Below, one piece after another: positions 24,762-33,963 of a stretch of 49,602 bases of DNA (its first letter is position 1; each line of letters begins with the position of its first letter). Origin of the DNA: an uncultured Spirochaetia bacterium (GTDB lineage Bacteria; Spirochaetota; Brachyspiria; Brachyspirales; Brachyspiraceae). The translations under genes and the position numbers were made by a program. The DNA lies in NCBI GenBank assembly GCA_947038115.1, contig CAMQVF010000007.1:1-49602 (forward strand), in the 5' to 3' direction. Below the pieces are notes generated by a model that did no database searches, was not told where the DNA came from, and worked only from the letters and a program-made list of their open reading frames with translations.

Positions 24762-25868
24762 TTATTTAACAACCTGCCTTAATGCCTCAATGACATAATC
24801 TTGTTCATCTCTAGCCATTTCATTATAAATAGGCAAAGCAAATGAATTTTTACATACATATTCAGCAACAGGCATATCCCCTTCTCTATAACCCAAATGT
24901 TTAAGAACTGGTGCTAAGTGAATTGGATTTGGATAATATAATGCAGTTGGTATCTCTTTTTCTTTTAAATAATTTCTGACCTCGTCTCTATTTTCAGACA
25001 TAACAACATACTGCGCATAAACTGATTTATTAAAACTTTCTATCTTAGGCGTTTTTACAATGTCTTTCAAATTTTCAGTATAATACTCAGCGACATTTCT
25101 TCTTAAACACATATCCTCATCAAAGCCCTTAAACTTCTCAAGAATTATACCAGCCTGCAAATTATCTAAACGTCCAGTAGTTCCAAGCATAACATGTGAC
25201 ATGCCACCTTCATCACCATGATGTCTAAGCTTTTTTAATTTTTGATAAAACTCTTCGTTATTAGTAAAAGCCATTCCGCCATCACCGAAACAACCTAGAG
25301 GCTTAGCAGGAAAAAATGAAGTAACAGAAATATCCCCTAAATTACATGACTTTTTATTTTTATAATCAGCACCAAATGACTGACAAGCATCTTCAATAAC
25401 AAGCACATTATATTTTTTTGCCATCTCATTTATTTTATCATAATCAATACATTGTCCAAATAAATTAACAGGTATAATTGCCACCGTATTTTTATTGATA
25501 AGTTTTTCAAGTAGATTCAAATCCATATTATATGTATCTTTATCAATATCACATATAACAACTTTCATACCCAAAAATGCTGGCGCTTCTGCTGTCGAGA
25601 AAAATGTTAAAGCAGGAACTATAACTTCCTTATCGCTATGATCTTCTCCTGCATTAAAGCCCAGAGCAATTAAAGCGAGTTGTAATGCTTCATGTCCGCT
25701 AGAAATACCAAGTCCATATTTTGAACCAGAATAATTAGCAAGTTTTTCTTCCAGTTCTTCTAAGTCAGAACCAAAAATAAATTGACTTCTCGATATTATA
25801 GAACTAATTCTTTCATCCATAGCTATTTTACGTTTTTCATAGCCTTTATATAAATCCATAAACTTCAT
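24762..25868 (-). CDS. DegT/DnrJ/EryC1/StrS-family sugar aminotransferase
   Basis: This is a PLP-dependent, fold-type I aminotransferase acting on nucleotide-linked keto-sugars. The opening MKFMDLYKGYEKRKIAMDERI and SSGHEALQLALIALG are typical, as is DACQSFGADY. SFFPAKPLG places the PLP lysine at Lys189. At 368 residues it has the usual length. Such enzymes make amino sugars for O-antigen, glycan or flagellin decoration; WbpE/WlbC-type enzymes are the nearest by eye, but the substrate cannot be read. No other sugar-nucleotide gene is adjacent. AGGAG lies about 9 bases before the ATG. Confidence 0.92.
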   Translation of the reverse strand: MKFMDLYKGYEKRKIAMDERISSIISRSQFIFGSDLEELEEKLANYSGSKYGLGISSGHEALQLALIALGFNAGEDHSDKEVIVPALTFFSTAEAPAFLGMKVVICDIDKDTYNMDLNLLEKLINKNTVAIIPVNLFGQCIDYDKINEMAKKYNVLVIEDACQSFGADYKNKKSCNLGDISVTSFFPAKPLGCFGDGGMAFTNNEEFYQKLKKLRHHGDEGGMSHVMLGTTGRLDNLQAGIILEKFKGFDEDMCLRRNVAEYYTENLKDIVKTPKIESFNKSVYAQYVVMSENRDEVRNYLKEKEIPTALYYPNPIHLAPVLKHLGYREGDMPVAEYVCKNSFALPIYNEMARDEQDYVIEALRQVVK

Positions 25869-25899
25869 ATTTTAGTCTCCTAATAAAAAATTCTCTTAT

Positions 25900-25927
25900 A
25901 TTATAAAAGAGTTATGAATAATGTCAA
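25900..25927 (-). promoter_or_regulatory. Consensus sigma-70 promoter of the DegT gene
   Basis: On the minus strand, TTGACA (25922-25927) and TATAAT (25900-25905), both perfect, are 16 bases apart. It is divergent from the SNF2 promoter, and the two -35 boxes lie in a 9-bp inverted repeat. Confidence 0.8.
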
Positions 25928-25952
25928 CTATATCTAGATAAAATGATAATAG

Positions 25953-25981
25953 TTGACTTTTTTGACTTAATTAAATATTAT
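25953..25981 (+). promoter_or_regulatory. Promoter of the SNF2 gene
   Basis: TTGACT at 25953-25958 and TATTAT at 25976-25981 have a 17-base spacer. Transcription would start near 25989, about 15 bases before GCAGGA and 30 bases before the ATT codon at 26019. Confidence 0.7.
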
Positions 25982-26018
25982 CTTTTCTCAAGTAAAATAA
26001 AAAGCAGGAAATACTAAA

Positions 26019-29015
26019 ATTAAGCACTCAGACGAACTCCCGTTTTTAGATGATGATGAGATTGATATTGAAAATATTACTGAACCTAAAGTTAATATAG
26101 AAAGTAAAGAATTAAGCATCAATAAAAACCCTTGGCTTTATTACACACGCTCCCCATTAATGGATGCATACAGAGACAATTTATATAGGGATAATTACGG
26201 ACTTTCTGCACTTATAATCATTAGAGGCTCAAAGAATGACATGTCTATAGGGCTTTCATTGAAAATAATGAATCATGACTTAAAAAAAGAGTTTAGAATT
26301 GTCGATCTTGAAAACTTTTTATTTTCTATAGTTGTAGGTAGCAATCAAATAATTGAAGATGAAGAATATAAACTTGAACTTGAAGACTTTAGCAAATATG
26401 ATTCAAAGTTAATAAGGTTCTTAAATATTATATTTCAAGAAGGTGAGCAAAGCCTCGAAAATGGAAAGTTATGGTTTAAAGATTATGCCCTATATAATTT
26501 GCTTGAAATATTAAAAGATATAGAATCGATTCGATTTGAAAGTAGAGTTATAACTTTTAGCGATGATATATTAAAAATAATGATAAAAGGCGAACATATA
26601 GAAGATGAAAATATGTTGCTTAGTATTGTATTTAAAGATGAAACAATAGACATTCAACGTGTTTATACATTTGGATTAAATTGTCCATATATTCTTTATA
26701 AAGCTATTTTTTATATCACAAGCCCGTCCTATCCTAAAATGCGGAAAACTCTTTTTAGAGATAAAATAAAAATTAATAAAGATTATATTAGCGATTTTTG
26801 TAGCCGAGTATTGCCAAATTTGAAAAAAGATTTTGATATCGATATGCCTGAAAATATCAAAGAAAGTGAAGATAAAGCATTTCCTGTCGAACCTTTAGTT
26901 TATTTAGATTATGATGGTGGCTCTGTTTTTGCTGCAATCAAATTTAAATACGGCCGCTTCACAGTCGACCCATATAGCAATAAATTAACAAGCACCGACA
27001 TGCTTAATTTAGATGATTCGATATATCGAGACTTTGAAAAAGAATTATTTTTATGCGATAAACTCGCTGCCAATTTAGATAAAGTTGGTGACTACACTTT
27101 TTCGACTAGTGATGATGAAAAAATATTTTATTTATGTTATAAAATTCTACCAACACTTCAAGATAAAGGCTGGACTTTTTATTATAGTGAGGCATTCAGA
27201 GCACTTAAAATTAATGTAAAGCCACCAAAAATGCAAGTAAGTTTAACCAAAGATATAAACTTTTTTGAGATTAATTTTTCATTCGATGGCGTTAAAGAAA
27301 TACATGACTTGTCTGATATAATTACCCAAGTTAAAGTTCATAATAAAGAATATATACGCCTTCAAAGTGGTTCATTCATACCAGTCGACCTAGAAATTAT
27401 AGACTATTTAGCAAAAATAATAACAGATAATTCTCTCAAACAAAGCAATGAAGGCAGTTATTTACTTCCATTATTCAGTGCCCCTTATTTTGCTGATGCA
27501 TTAGAAAAGCATGGTGGCATGAACTTAGACATAGAAGATGTTGCTATGCAAACTATTAACGACATAAAAAAAATCGACTATGAAGATGAATTACCGCATG
27601 ATCTTAAAGCTAATTTACGACCATATCAACTTGTCGGTTATAAGTGGATAAGAAAACTTGCAGATATGAACCTCAATGGAATTTTAGCCGATGATATGGG
27701 GCTTGGTAAAAGTTGCCAGACTATAGCATCAATTTTAAAAGAGAAAGAAAATAACTCCTCGTCAACATCTCTTATAGTAGCCCCCACTTCATGTGTAGCC
27801 AATTGGTATATGGAGATAAAAAAATTCGCACCGAGTATGGAAGTTATAATGCTTGTCGGTAGCTCTAAATCGAGATTAAAAAGAATAAAATCGGTTGAAA
27901 ATTATGATGTCGCAATAATATCATATTCAACATTAAGAAGAGATATAAAACTTTTAAGCGAATACATGTTTAATTATGTAATTTTAGATGAGTCGCAACA
28001 TATAAAAAATGCGAACACTCAAAATGCTAAAACAGTGAAAAGCCTTCAGTCGATGAAACGCTTGGCACTTTCAGGCACACCAATAGAAAATAGTATTAGC
28101 GAATTATGGTCAATATTCGACTTTTTAATGCCCGGTTTTTTTGGAAGACATGCCGACTTTGTTGAAAAATATGAAGCTCCCATTCTTGCCAATATCGATG
28201 GCTTTGAACATGAGGTTCTTGATGATTTAAAAACTCGAATAGCTCCGTTTATTTTACGCCGATTAAAGTCGGATGTTCTTAAAGATTTACCGCCAAAACA
28301 TACAAATATCGCATATTGTGACCCGACGAAAGATCAAAAAGAACTTTATATGTCTATACTTGAGGCAGCCCGAATTGAAATTTTTGAGACTGTAAAAAGA
28401 AAAGGGTTTAATCAATCACAAATTGAAATTTTTTCAGCACTAACTCGACTAAGACAAGTTTGTTGTCACCCAAGATTATTATCAAATGACTTACGAGGTG
28501 AAAGCCACACAAGTGGGAAATTTAATATGTTCATAGAAATGGTTCGAGAGGCAATAAGTGGTGGACATAATGTTTTAGTATTTAGTCAATTCACTAAAAT
28601 GCTACATCTAATGAGAGATGCATTTAAAAAACTAGACATAAACTTTTTATATCTAGATGGTGCAACAAAAAATAGAATGGACTTAGTAAACAGATTCAAT
28701 GCAGGAGAAGCTCCAATATTTTTACTCAGCCTTAAAGCTGCAGGCACAGGACTCACACTCACAAAGGCAGACACTGTCATGCATTATGATTTATGGTGGA
28801 ACCCCGCTGTTGAAGATCAGGCTACTGATAGAGCCTATAGAATGGGTCAAGAACGAATTGTAACTAATTATAAACTTGTTACAAGAGGCACAATAGAAGA
28901 GAAAATTTTAGCATTACAAGATAAAAAACGTGAACTTATCGACGCTGTCATTGATGGAAAAACCTTGGGCTCTGGTAAAATTAGTTGGGAGGTTGTCAAA
29001 AGTTTAATAGACTAA
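26019..29015 (+). CDS. SNF2/SWI2-family helicase-like ATPase, probable ATT start
   Basis: This is a DNA-translocating superfamily 2 ATPase of about 998 residues. Motif I (DDMGLGKS) starts near residue 558, motif II is DESQ, motif III is LSGTPIENSISELWSIFDF, motif V is LSLKAAGTGLTLTKADTV, and motif VI is DQATDRAYRMGQ. The N-terminal 500 residues are an acidic, uncharacterised region, as in bacterial SWIM/SNF2 proteins, but no CxCx-type SWIM motif was seen. The frame is open from 26001 with no ATG, GTG or TTG until 26160. AGGA at 26006-26009, 9 bases before ATT, and the promoter at 25953 support the ATT. Using 26160 removes 47 residues. Confidence 0.85.
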   Translation: MKHSDELPFLDDDEIDIENITEPKVNIESKELSINKNPWLYYTRSPLMDAYRDNLYRDNYGLSALIIIRGSKNDMSIGLSLKIMNHDLKKEFRIVDLENFLFSIVVGSNQIIEDEEYKLELEDFSKYDSKLIRFLNIIFQEGEQSLENGKLWFKDYALYNLLEILKDIESIRFESRVITFSDDILKIMIKGEHIEDENMLLSIVFKDETIDIQRVYTFGLNCPYILYKAIFYITSPSYPKMRKTLFRDKIKINKDYISDFCSRVLPNLKKDFDIDMPENIKESEDKAFPVEPLVYLDYDGGSVFAAIKFKYGRFTVDPYSNKLTSTDMLNLDDSIYRDFEKELFLCDKLAANLDKVGDYTFSTSDDEKIFYLCYKILPTLQDKGWTFYYSEAFRALKINVKPPKMQVSLTKDINFFEINFSFDGVKEIHDLSDIITQVKVHNKEYIRLQSGSFIPVDLEIIDYLAKIITDNSLKQSNEGSYLLPLFSAPYFADALEKHGGMNLDIEDVAMQTINDIKKIDYEDELPHDLKANLRPYQLVGYKWIRKLADMNLNGILADDMGLGKSCQTIASILKEKENNSSSTSLIVAPTSCVANWYMEIKKFAPSMEVIMLVGSSKSRLKRIKSVENYDVAIISYSTLRRDIKLLSEYMFNYVILDESQHIKNANTQNAKTVKSLQSMKRLALSGTPIENSISELWSIFDFLMPGFFGRHADFVEKYEAPILANIDGFEHEVLDDLKTRIAPFILRRLKSDVLKDLPPKHTNIAYCDPTKDQKELYMSILEAARIEIFETVKRKGFNQSQIEIFSALTRLRQVCCHPRLLSNDLRGESHTSGKFNMFIEMVREAISGGHNVLVFSQFTKMLHLMRDAFKKLDINFLYLDGATKNRMDLVNRFNAGEAPIFLLSLKAAGTGLTLTKADTVMHYDLWWNPAVEDQATDRAYRMGQERIVTNYKLVTRGTIEEKILALQDKKRELIDAVIDGKTLGSGKISWEVVKSLID

Positions 29016-29037
29016 AGTAATAAAATATATTTAATAC

Positions 29038-29065
29038 TTGATAATTTTCAGTTTTAAAATATAAT
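29038..29065 (+). promoter_or_regulatory. Promoter of the zinc-ribbon/panC/guaB group
   Basis: TTGATA at 29038-29043 and TATAAT at 29060-29065 are 16 bases apart. CTGGAG lies 7 bases before the ATG at 29096. Confidence 0.6.
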
Positions 29066-29095
29066 GGATTAATTAAAAAAATACTGGAGTATTAA

Positions 29096-29551
29096 ATGGC
29101 GTCAACTATAAAATGCAAAGCCTGCCACAGTCAAAATTCTAAATATTCTAAACTTTGCAAAGCTTGCGGAGTCGCCTTATACAAGGATGTTTCTTATAAA
29201 TTAGCATTTGGTGTTACATTAATTTTAGATGTATTATTTTCTATTATGTATATATTCGCCGTTGTATTATTTATCAAACAATATAATGTTCGAGGCTTTA
29301 GTCAATTTTTGACGTTTTTACCAGAAATATATTCATTTGGATATTTTATCATAATAATATTTTTTGTAATTTCTGCAATAATTAGAATTGTATTTATAGT
29401 AAATGTTTTTTCTTTTAAATCAGAATTACCGTATCATATAAGACGAGTTAGTATGTTTGTAGAATGCGTTACAATGTTTCCAGTACAAACAATATTTGCT
29501 ATTTACTTTTATAACACAGCAACAAATATCAATAGGAGACTAAACAATTAA
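29096..29551 (+). CDS. Zinc-ribbon membrane protein
   Basis: The N-terminal 30 residues carry CKAC and, 12 residues later, CKAC, a rubredoxin-knuckle pair that could bind one zinc ion. Three hydrophobic segments follow, at about 39-63, 80-107 and 120-142, so it is a small polytopic membrane protein of 151 residues. No catalytic motif is visible. It ends one base before panC begins, so the two are probably co-transcribed, but nothing shows a shared role. Confidence 0.75.
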   Translation: MASTIKCKACHSQNSKYSKLCKACGVALYKDVSYKLAFGVTLILDVLFSIMYIFAVVLFIKQYNVRGFSQFLTFLPEIYSFGYFIIIIFFVISAIIRIVFIVNVFSFKSELPYHIRRVSMFVECVTMFPVQTIFAIYFYNTATNINRRLNN

Positions 29552-30400
29552 ATGTCTTTTAAAGTTCTAACTTCGATTAAGTCGGTAGATAACTTTTTAC
29601 TTGAACATAGAAATAATAAAAAAATATCGCTCATACATACTATGGGTAATATTCATGAAGGGCATATTGCGCTTATAAAAAGAGCCATCAAAGAAACAGA
29701 TATTGTTATTGTAAGTATTTTTATAAATATAATACAATTTGATAAAACTGAAGATATAAATAATTACCCAGAGAACTTAAATAAAGATAAAAAAATCTTA
29801 AAAGAATTGGGAGTTCATGCACTTTTCGCACCCAAATTAGATACAATATATCCACAAAATTATTCAAGTTATATAATCGTTGATGGGCTTTCAGATGTAC
29901 TTTGCGGCATTACAAAACCATTGCAATGTAATGGGTTTACGACATTAATGTGTAAATTATTTAATATAGTAAAACCTCATTATTTATATTTAGGCGAAAA
30001 AGACTATCAACAATTAATTATTATTAAAAAAATGATAGATGATTTAGAATTTAATATCACTGTAAAGTCGGTGCAAACGGTGAGAGAAAAATCAGGGCTA
30101 GCATTAAGTACAAGAAATAGTTTTTTAAGCCCAAGAGAAATTATCGATGCCAACTTGTTATACAAAGCATTAAAGCATGCAAAAGATTTATTTAAGAAAG
30201 GCGAATATTCTACTAACAAATTAATTAATGCAATAGAAAATACACTCCATGAGGGAGTTACATTACAAGTTGATTATATCGCAATAGTTGACTCAGACAC
30301 TTTAAATAAATTAATGACAGCGACAAAAGGTTCGCATATAATTATAGCATGTTACTGCGGTTCAACCCGATTAATAGATAATATTTCACTTAAAGGATAA
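29552..30400 (+). CDS. panC: Pantothenate synthetase
   Basis: PanC joins pantoate and beta-alanine with ATP, the last step to vitamin B5. The 282-residue protein has the nucleotidyltransferase signature MGNIHEGH, then VSIFINIIQFD, GEKDYQQL and the LALSTRN arginine. Two family positions differ: the usual VNPTQF is INIIQF, and the PGHF-type segment before TVVxKLF is KPLQCNGFTT. The key Lys-Asp pair and Arg are kept. panB and panD are not nearby. It starts one base after the zinc-ribbon gene and ends 5 bases before guaB. Confidence 0.88.
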   Translation: MSFKVLTSIKSVDNFLLEHRNNKKISLIHTMGNIHEGHIALIKRAIKETDIVIVSIFINIIQFDKTEDINNYPENLNKDKKILKELGVHALFAPKLDTIYPQNYSSYIIVDGLSDVLCGITKPLQCNGFTTLMCKLFNIVKPHYLYLGEKDYQQLIIIKKMIDDLEFNITVKSVQTVREKSGLALSTRNSFLSPREIIDANLLYKALKHAKDLFKKGEYSTNKLINAIENTLHEGVTLQVDYIAIVDSDTLNKLMTATKGSHIIIACYCGSTRLIDNISLKG

Positions 30401-30405
30401 CAATT

Positions 30406-31527
30406 ATGAATATAGTAGAAGCACTTACTTTCGACGATGTACTTTTAATTCCTCAAGAATCTGACATTTTACCACAAGATGTAAGTCTAAAAACAAAACT
30501 TACAAGAAATATAGAAATTAATATCCCACTAATAACATCGCCTATGGATACAATAACCGAAGCAAATATGGCAATAGCTATGGCTAACTTGGGTGGAATA
30601 GGAATAATACATAAAAACTTAACAGCCGAACTACAAGCTCTTGAGGTTTCAAAAGTTAAACAAAGTATTGTTAAAGATAAAAACCTAGCAAGTTTAGATA
30701 AAAAAAATAGGCTTTTAGTTGGGGCTGCAATTGGTGTATCTGCCGACAAATATGAGAGAATCGAAAAACTTTTAGAAGCTGAAATTGATGTACTTGTTAT
30801 AGATACTGCACATGGACATTCGAAAAATGTAATTGAATCTATAAAAGAAATAAAAAAAAGATATCCTAACATCGATATAATAGCAGGCAACATTGCTACA
30901 GCAGACGGTGCTAAAGCTTTAATCGATTGTGGAGTTGATGCAATAAAAATAGGCATAGGTTCAGGCTCAATTTGTACTACAAGAATAGTATGCGGAATTG
31001 GAGTTCCTCAACTTACAGCCATAAGTGATGCAAGTAAAATAGCAAAGAAAAATGGAATTGTAAGTATCGCTGACGGTGGCATCAAGTCATCAGGGGATAT
31101 TGTGAAGGCATTAGCAATAGGTGCCGACTGTGTCATGGCTGGTGGTCTCTACGCGGGTACTGAAGAAGCCCCGGGTGAAACTATTGACTATGATGGCAAA
31201 AAACAAAAGCTATATAGAGGAATGGGTTCTATTGCTGCTATGGAACTTGGAAGTAAAGATAGATATTTTCAAGGTGGAATAACAAATTCATCAAAGTTTG
31301 TTCCTGAAGGTATTGAAGGTGTAAGCCCGTATAAAGGTTCTGTAGAATCGATAGTATATCAACTTGTGGGTGGCATAAGGTCAGGACTTGGTTATACTGG
31401 TTCTCTCAATATTGCTGAATTACAAAAACGTGCAAAATTTGTACGAATCACAAATCAAGGTTTAATAGAAAGCCATGTACATGATGTTACAATATTAAAA
31501 GAAGCACCAAATTATAGAAAAAATTAA
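30406..31527 (+). CDS. guaB: IMP dehydrogenase without CBS domains
   Basis: GuaB oxidises IMP to XMP, the committed step to GMP. The catalytic loop GSGSICTTR has Cys190, and the flap motif [10 protein letters not shown] is present. At 373 residues it is about 115 shorter than the usual 488. The Bateman (two-CBS) module is missing: [10 protein letters not shown] runs almost directly into [11 protein letters not shown]. This module normally gives ATP/GTP control, so regulation is probably simpler. Borrelia has a similarly short enzyme, as I recall. It starts 5 bases after panC and ends at a terminator at 31563. Confidence 0.93.
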   Translation: MNIVEALTFDDVLLIPQESDILPQDVSLKTKLTRNIEINIPLITSPMDTITEANMAIAMANLGGIGIIHKNLTAELQALEVSKVKQSIVKDKNLASLDKKNRLLVGAAIGVSADKYERIEKLLEAEIDVLVIDTAHGHSKNVIESIKEIKKRYPNIDIIAGNIATADGAKALIDCGVDAIKIGIGSGSICTTRIVCGIGVPQLTAISDASKIAKKNGIVSIADGGIKSSGDIVKALAIGADCVMAGGLYAGTEEAPGETIDYDGKKQKLYRGMGSIAAMELGSKDRYFQGGITNSSKFVPEGIEGVSPYKGSVESIVYQLVGGIRSGLGYTGSLNIAELQKRAKFVRITNQGLIESHVHDVTILKEAPNYRKN

Positions 31528-31562
31528 TAATCTGTAATTGAGATTATTTTCAGATATTTTAG

Positions 31563-31604
31563 AGAGTAGGATTATTTTAATATAGTTCTACTCTTTATTT
31601 TTTT
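31563..31604 (+). terminator. Intrinsic terminator of guaB
   Basis: AGAGTAG (31563-31569) pairs with CTACTCT (31588-31594), followed by TTATTTTTTT. The loop is 18 bases. Confidence 0.65.
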
Positions 31605-31617
31605 AACCTTTAAAACT

Positions 31618-31656
31618 AAAAAGCACCTACACTTGTTTAAAGCATAGGCACTTTTT
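31618..31656 (-). terminator. Terminator-like hairpin after the fused oxoacid oxidoreductase gene
   Basis: Stem of AAAAAG/CTTTTT and CCTA/TAGG with a 2x2 internal mismatch and a 15-base loop. On the minus strand it follows the gene end at 31682 and ends in T's. Confidence 0.45.
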
Positions 31657-31681
31657 TTTATATATCAATTAGATATTTATT

Positions 31682-33946
31682 TTATAAAACATCACAAGCA
31701 TGCATAGCCTGTAAACGAGTCCAACGTCTGTCAACTTCCGTTTGGAAAGCTGCAAGAACTTCTGCATTTTTAGTCAAGTGACGGCTTTTTCCCATCATAC
31801 CTAACCATTTTTCAACAGGCTGTTTCTTATCTTTAGGATCAAAAGTTATAGTAGTTATACCTTTTTCAATCTCATAAAGTGGGAAGAAACAAGTGTCAAC
31901 TGCCGCTTGAATAACTTCACTACCCATCTCATCTGGAGTTTTCCAGTTAAGAGGACAAGCAATAAGTATCTTAACAAAAGCAAGACCTACATTTTTTGCA
32001 TACCACTGAGCTTTAGCAGCCTTTTTAATTAAGTCTAATGGTTTAGATTCAACACCAGTCGCAATATAAGGCACGTGACAAGCAGAGAAAATCTGTGCTA
32101 CGTCTTTATGCTGGAATTGTTTACCGACTTGTGCTTTACCAACATTAGAAGTCGAAGTTCTATGTCCTAATGGAGTTGAGAACGACATCTGATTACCAGT
32201 GTTCATATAACCTTCGTTATCATATTCAAGAATAATCATTTTATGGTTACGAATAGCAGCACCTATAGAAGGCCCCATACCAATATCATGTCCACCGTCA
32301 CCAGTAACCATTATAAATGTTGGGTCTGTAGGTCCAGTAATTTCACCACGTCTTTTTCTTTCATGATACATCTCGACAACACCACTTAAAGTAGCAGCAC
32401 CATTTTGGAACAAGTTGTGAATATATGTAGTTCTGTATGAACTATAAGGATAACCAGTGGTTACAACCATAGAACAACCAGTATGTACAAGTAATACAAC
32501 TTCACCTTCAATACCTTTTAAGAAAGTATTAATTCCAGAGAAAATACCACAACCATTACAAGCGCCATGACCTTGAGCATATCTATAAGCTTTACCAGTA
32601 AGTTCTCTCAAAGAAGGAACTTTAACATCAAGCTTATTAGTCTCAGGATTCATTTTCACTTCAATACCAGAAGTTTGTGCTTCTAGAGTTAGAGGCTCGA
32701 ACACAGGCTCCATTTTAGTACCGTCACCCATATACTGCTCTAAATAGTCATTTTTCTTAACACTGTTAGCTTTTTTAAGCTCATCAAGTCCTAATTGTAT
32801 TAACTCTTCAGCCTTTGTCAATGGGAATTCTGTACCACCCAAACCATATATACGGCTTAGAACTGTAGTTTTATTTTCTTTATCATTTTGTAATGCAGCT
32901 CTAATTTCAGTAGACATATTACCACCCATTCCTGAGTATGTATCTTGTCTATCACCGACTATCATAACTTTCACATTTTTTGCTAAATCTTGTAATTCAG
33001 TTTCAGGGAAAGGTCTTATTTTAGTAAGAGCAAAAGCACCTATTTTTAAGCTAGGGTCTTTCTTTTTCATTTCTTCGATAGCAAGTTCTGCAGTCTCATA
33101 AGCACTACCACAAACCATTATCGCTACATCAGCATCTTCCATACCATAAGTTTCAATTGATGTATATTTTCTACCTGAAAGTTTATAGAAATCTTCAAAC
33201 ACTTCATTAATAACTTCATGAGAATTCTCTAAAGCCTCTTGAAGTTGTAATCTATTACCAGTAAATTCGTCCTCATTCATATAAGGTCCAATTGTTACAG
33301 GTCTAGTCAAAGGCTCAACCGAAGTAATCGGCGCCACATACTCACCCAAGAAATTTCTTACATCTTCACTATTTTTGAATAGAGAAACTCTCTTCTTTTG
33401 GTGAGAAGTAAAGAAACCATCTGATGAAACTATAATTGGAAGTTGAACTCTTTTATCTTCAGCAATTTTAAGTGCTAAAATATTCAAGTCATAAACCATC
33501 TGTGTTGTATGAGCCATTAATATAACCCAACCAGTGTTTAACGCCATCATGATATCAGAGTGATCACACTTAATATCAAGAGGTCCAGAAACTGTACGGT
33601 TTACAACATTAAGTACCATAGGAAAACGAGTACCAGATTGAACTGGAAGTTGCTCCATAGCATATAATAAACCATTCGCACTAGTAGCATTGAATACACG
33701 GCCACCAGCAGTTGTCGCACCATAACAAATTCCTGCAGCACCATGTTCGCCATCACCAGGAACCATTTTTACAGTATGTTTTCCATTAGCACCCATAGCA
33801 TCTAAATATTCAGCTATTTGTGTCGATGGAGTAATAGGATAATATCCCATTACGTGATAATTAATTTGAGAAGCAGCTATAGCAGCAAGCTCATTACCAC
33901 TTTCTAAAATATCTTGTTGTTCAGCAAGTTTTATATCTTTTGCCAT
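31682..33946 (-). CDS. 2-oxoacid:ferredoxin oxidoreductase, fused alpha and beta subunits
   Basis: Residues about 1-400 are the alpha subunit: GYYPITPSTQIAEYLDA, then VPGDGEHGAAGICYGA, then the DIKCDHSDI region. Residues about 450-754 are the beta subunit, which binds thiamine diphosphate and a 4Fe-4S cluster: GACNGCGIFSGI, then MVTGDGGHDIGMG with EYDNEGYMNTG as the TPP site. Together with the next gene it forms a full enzyme that splits a 2-oxo acid, probably pyruvate, to acetyl-CoA and CO2 while reducing ferredoxin. The alpha-beta fusion is uncommon. The substrate is inferred, so no symbol is given. AAGGAG precedes the ATG. Confidence 0.9.
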   Translation of the reverse strand: MAKDIKLAEQQDILESGNELAAIAASQINYHVMGYYPITPSTQIAEYLDAMGANGKHTVKMVPGDGEHGAAGICYGATTAGGRVFNATSANGLLYAMEQLPVQSGTRFPMVLNVVNRTVSGPLDIKCDHSDIMMALNTGWVILMAHTTQMVYDLNILALKIAEDKRVQLPIIVSSDGFFTSHQKKRVSLFKNSEDVRNFLGEYVAPITSVEPLTRPVTIGPYMNEDEFTGNRLQLQEALENSHEVINEVFEDFYKLSGRKYTSIETYGMEDADVAIMVCGSAYETAELAIEEMKKKDPSLKIGAFALTKIRPFPETELQDLAKNVKVMIVGDRQDTYSGMGGNMSTEIRAALQNDKENKTTVLSRIYGLGGTEFPLTKAEELIQLGLDELKKANSVKKNDYLEQYMGDGTKMEPVFEPLTLEAQTSGIEVKMNPETNKLDVKVPSLRELTGKAYRYAQGHGACNGCGIFSGINTFLKGIEGEVVLLVHTGCSMVVTTGYPYSSYRTTYIHNLFQNGAATLSGVVEMYHERKRRGEITGPTDPTFIMVTGDGGHDIGMGPSIGAAIRNHKMIILEYDNEGYMNTGNQMSFSTPLGHRTSTSNVGKAQVGKQFQHKDVAQIFSACHVPYIATGVESKPLDLIKKAAKAQWYAKNVGLAFVKILIACPLNWKTPDEMGSEVIQAAVDTCFFPLYEIEKGITTITFDPKDKKQPVEKWLGMMGKSRHLTKNAEVLAAFQTEVDRRWTRLQAMHACDVL

Positions 33947-33963
33947 TATTTTTAACTCCTTAA

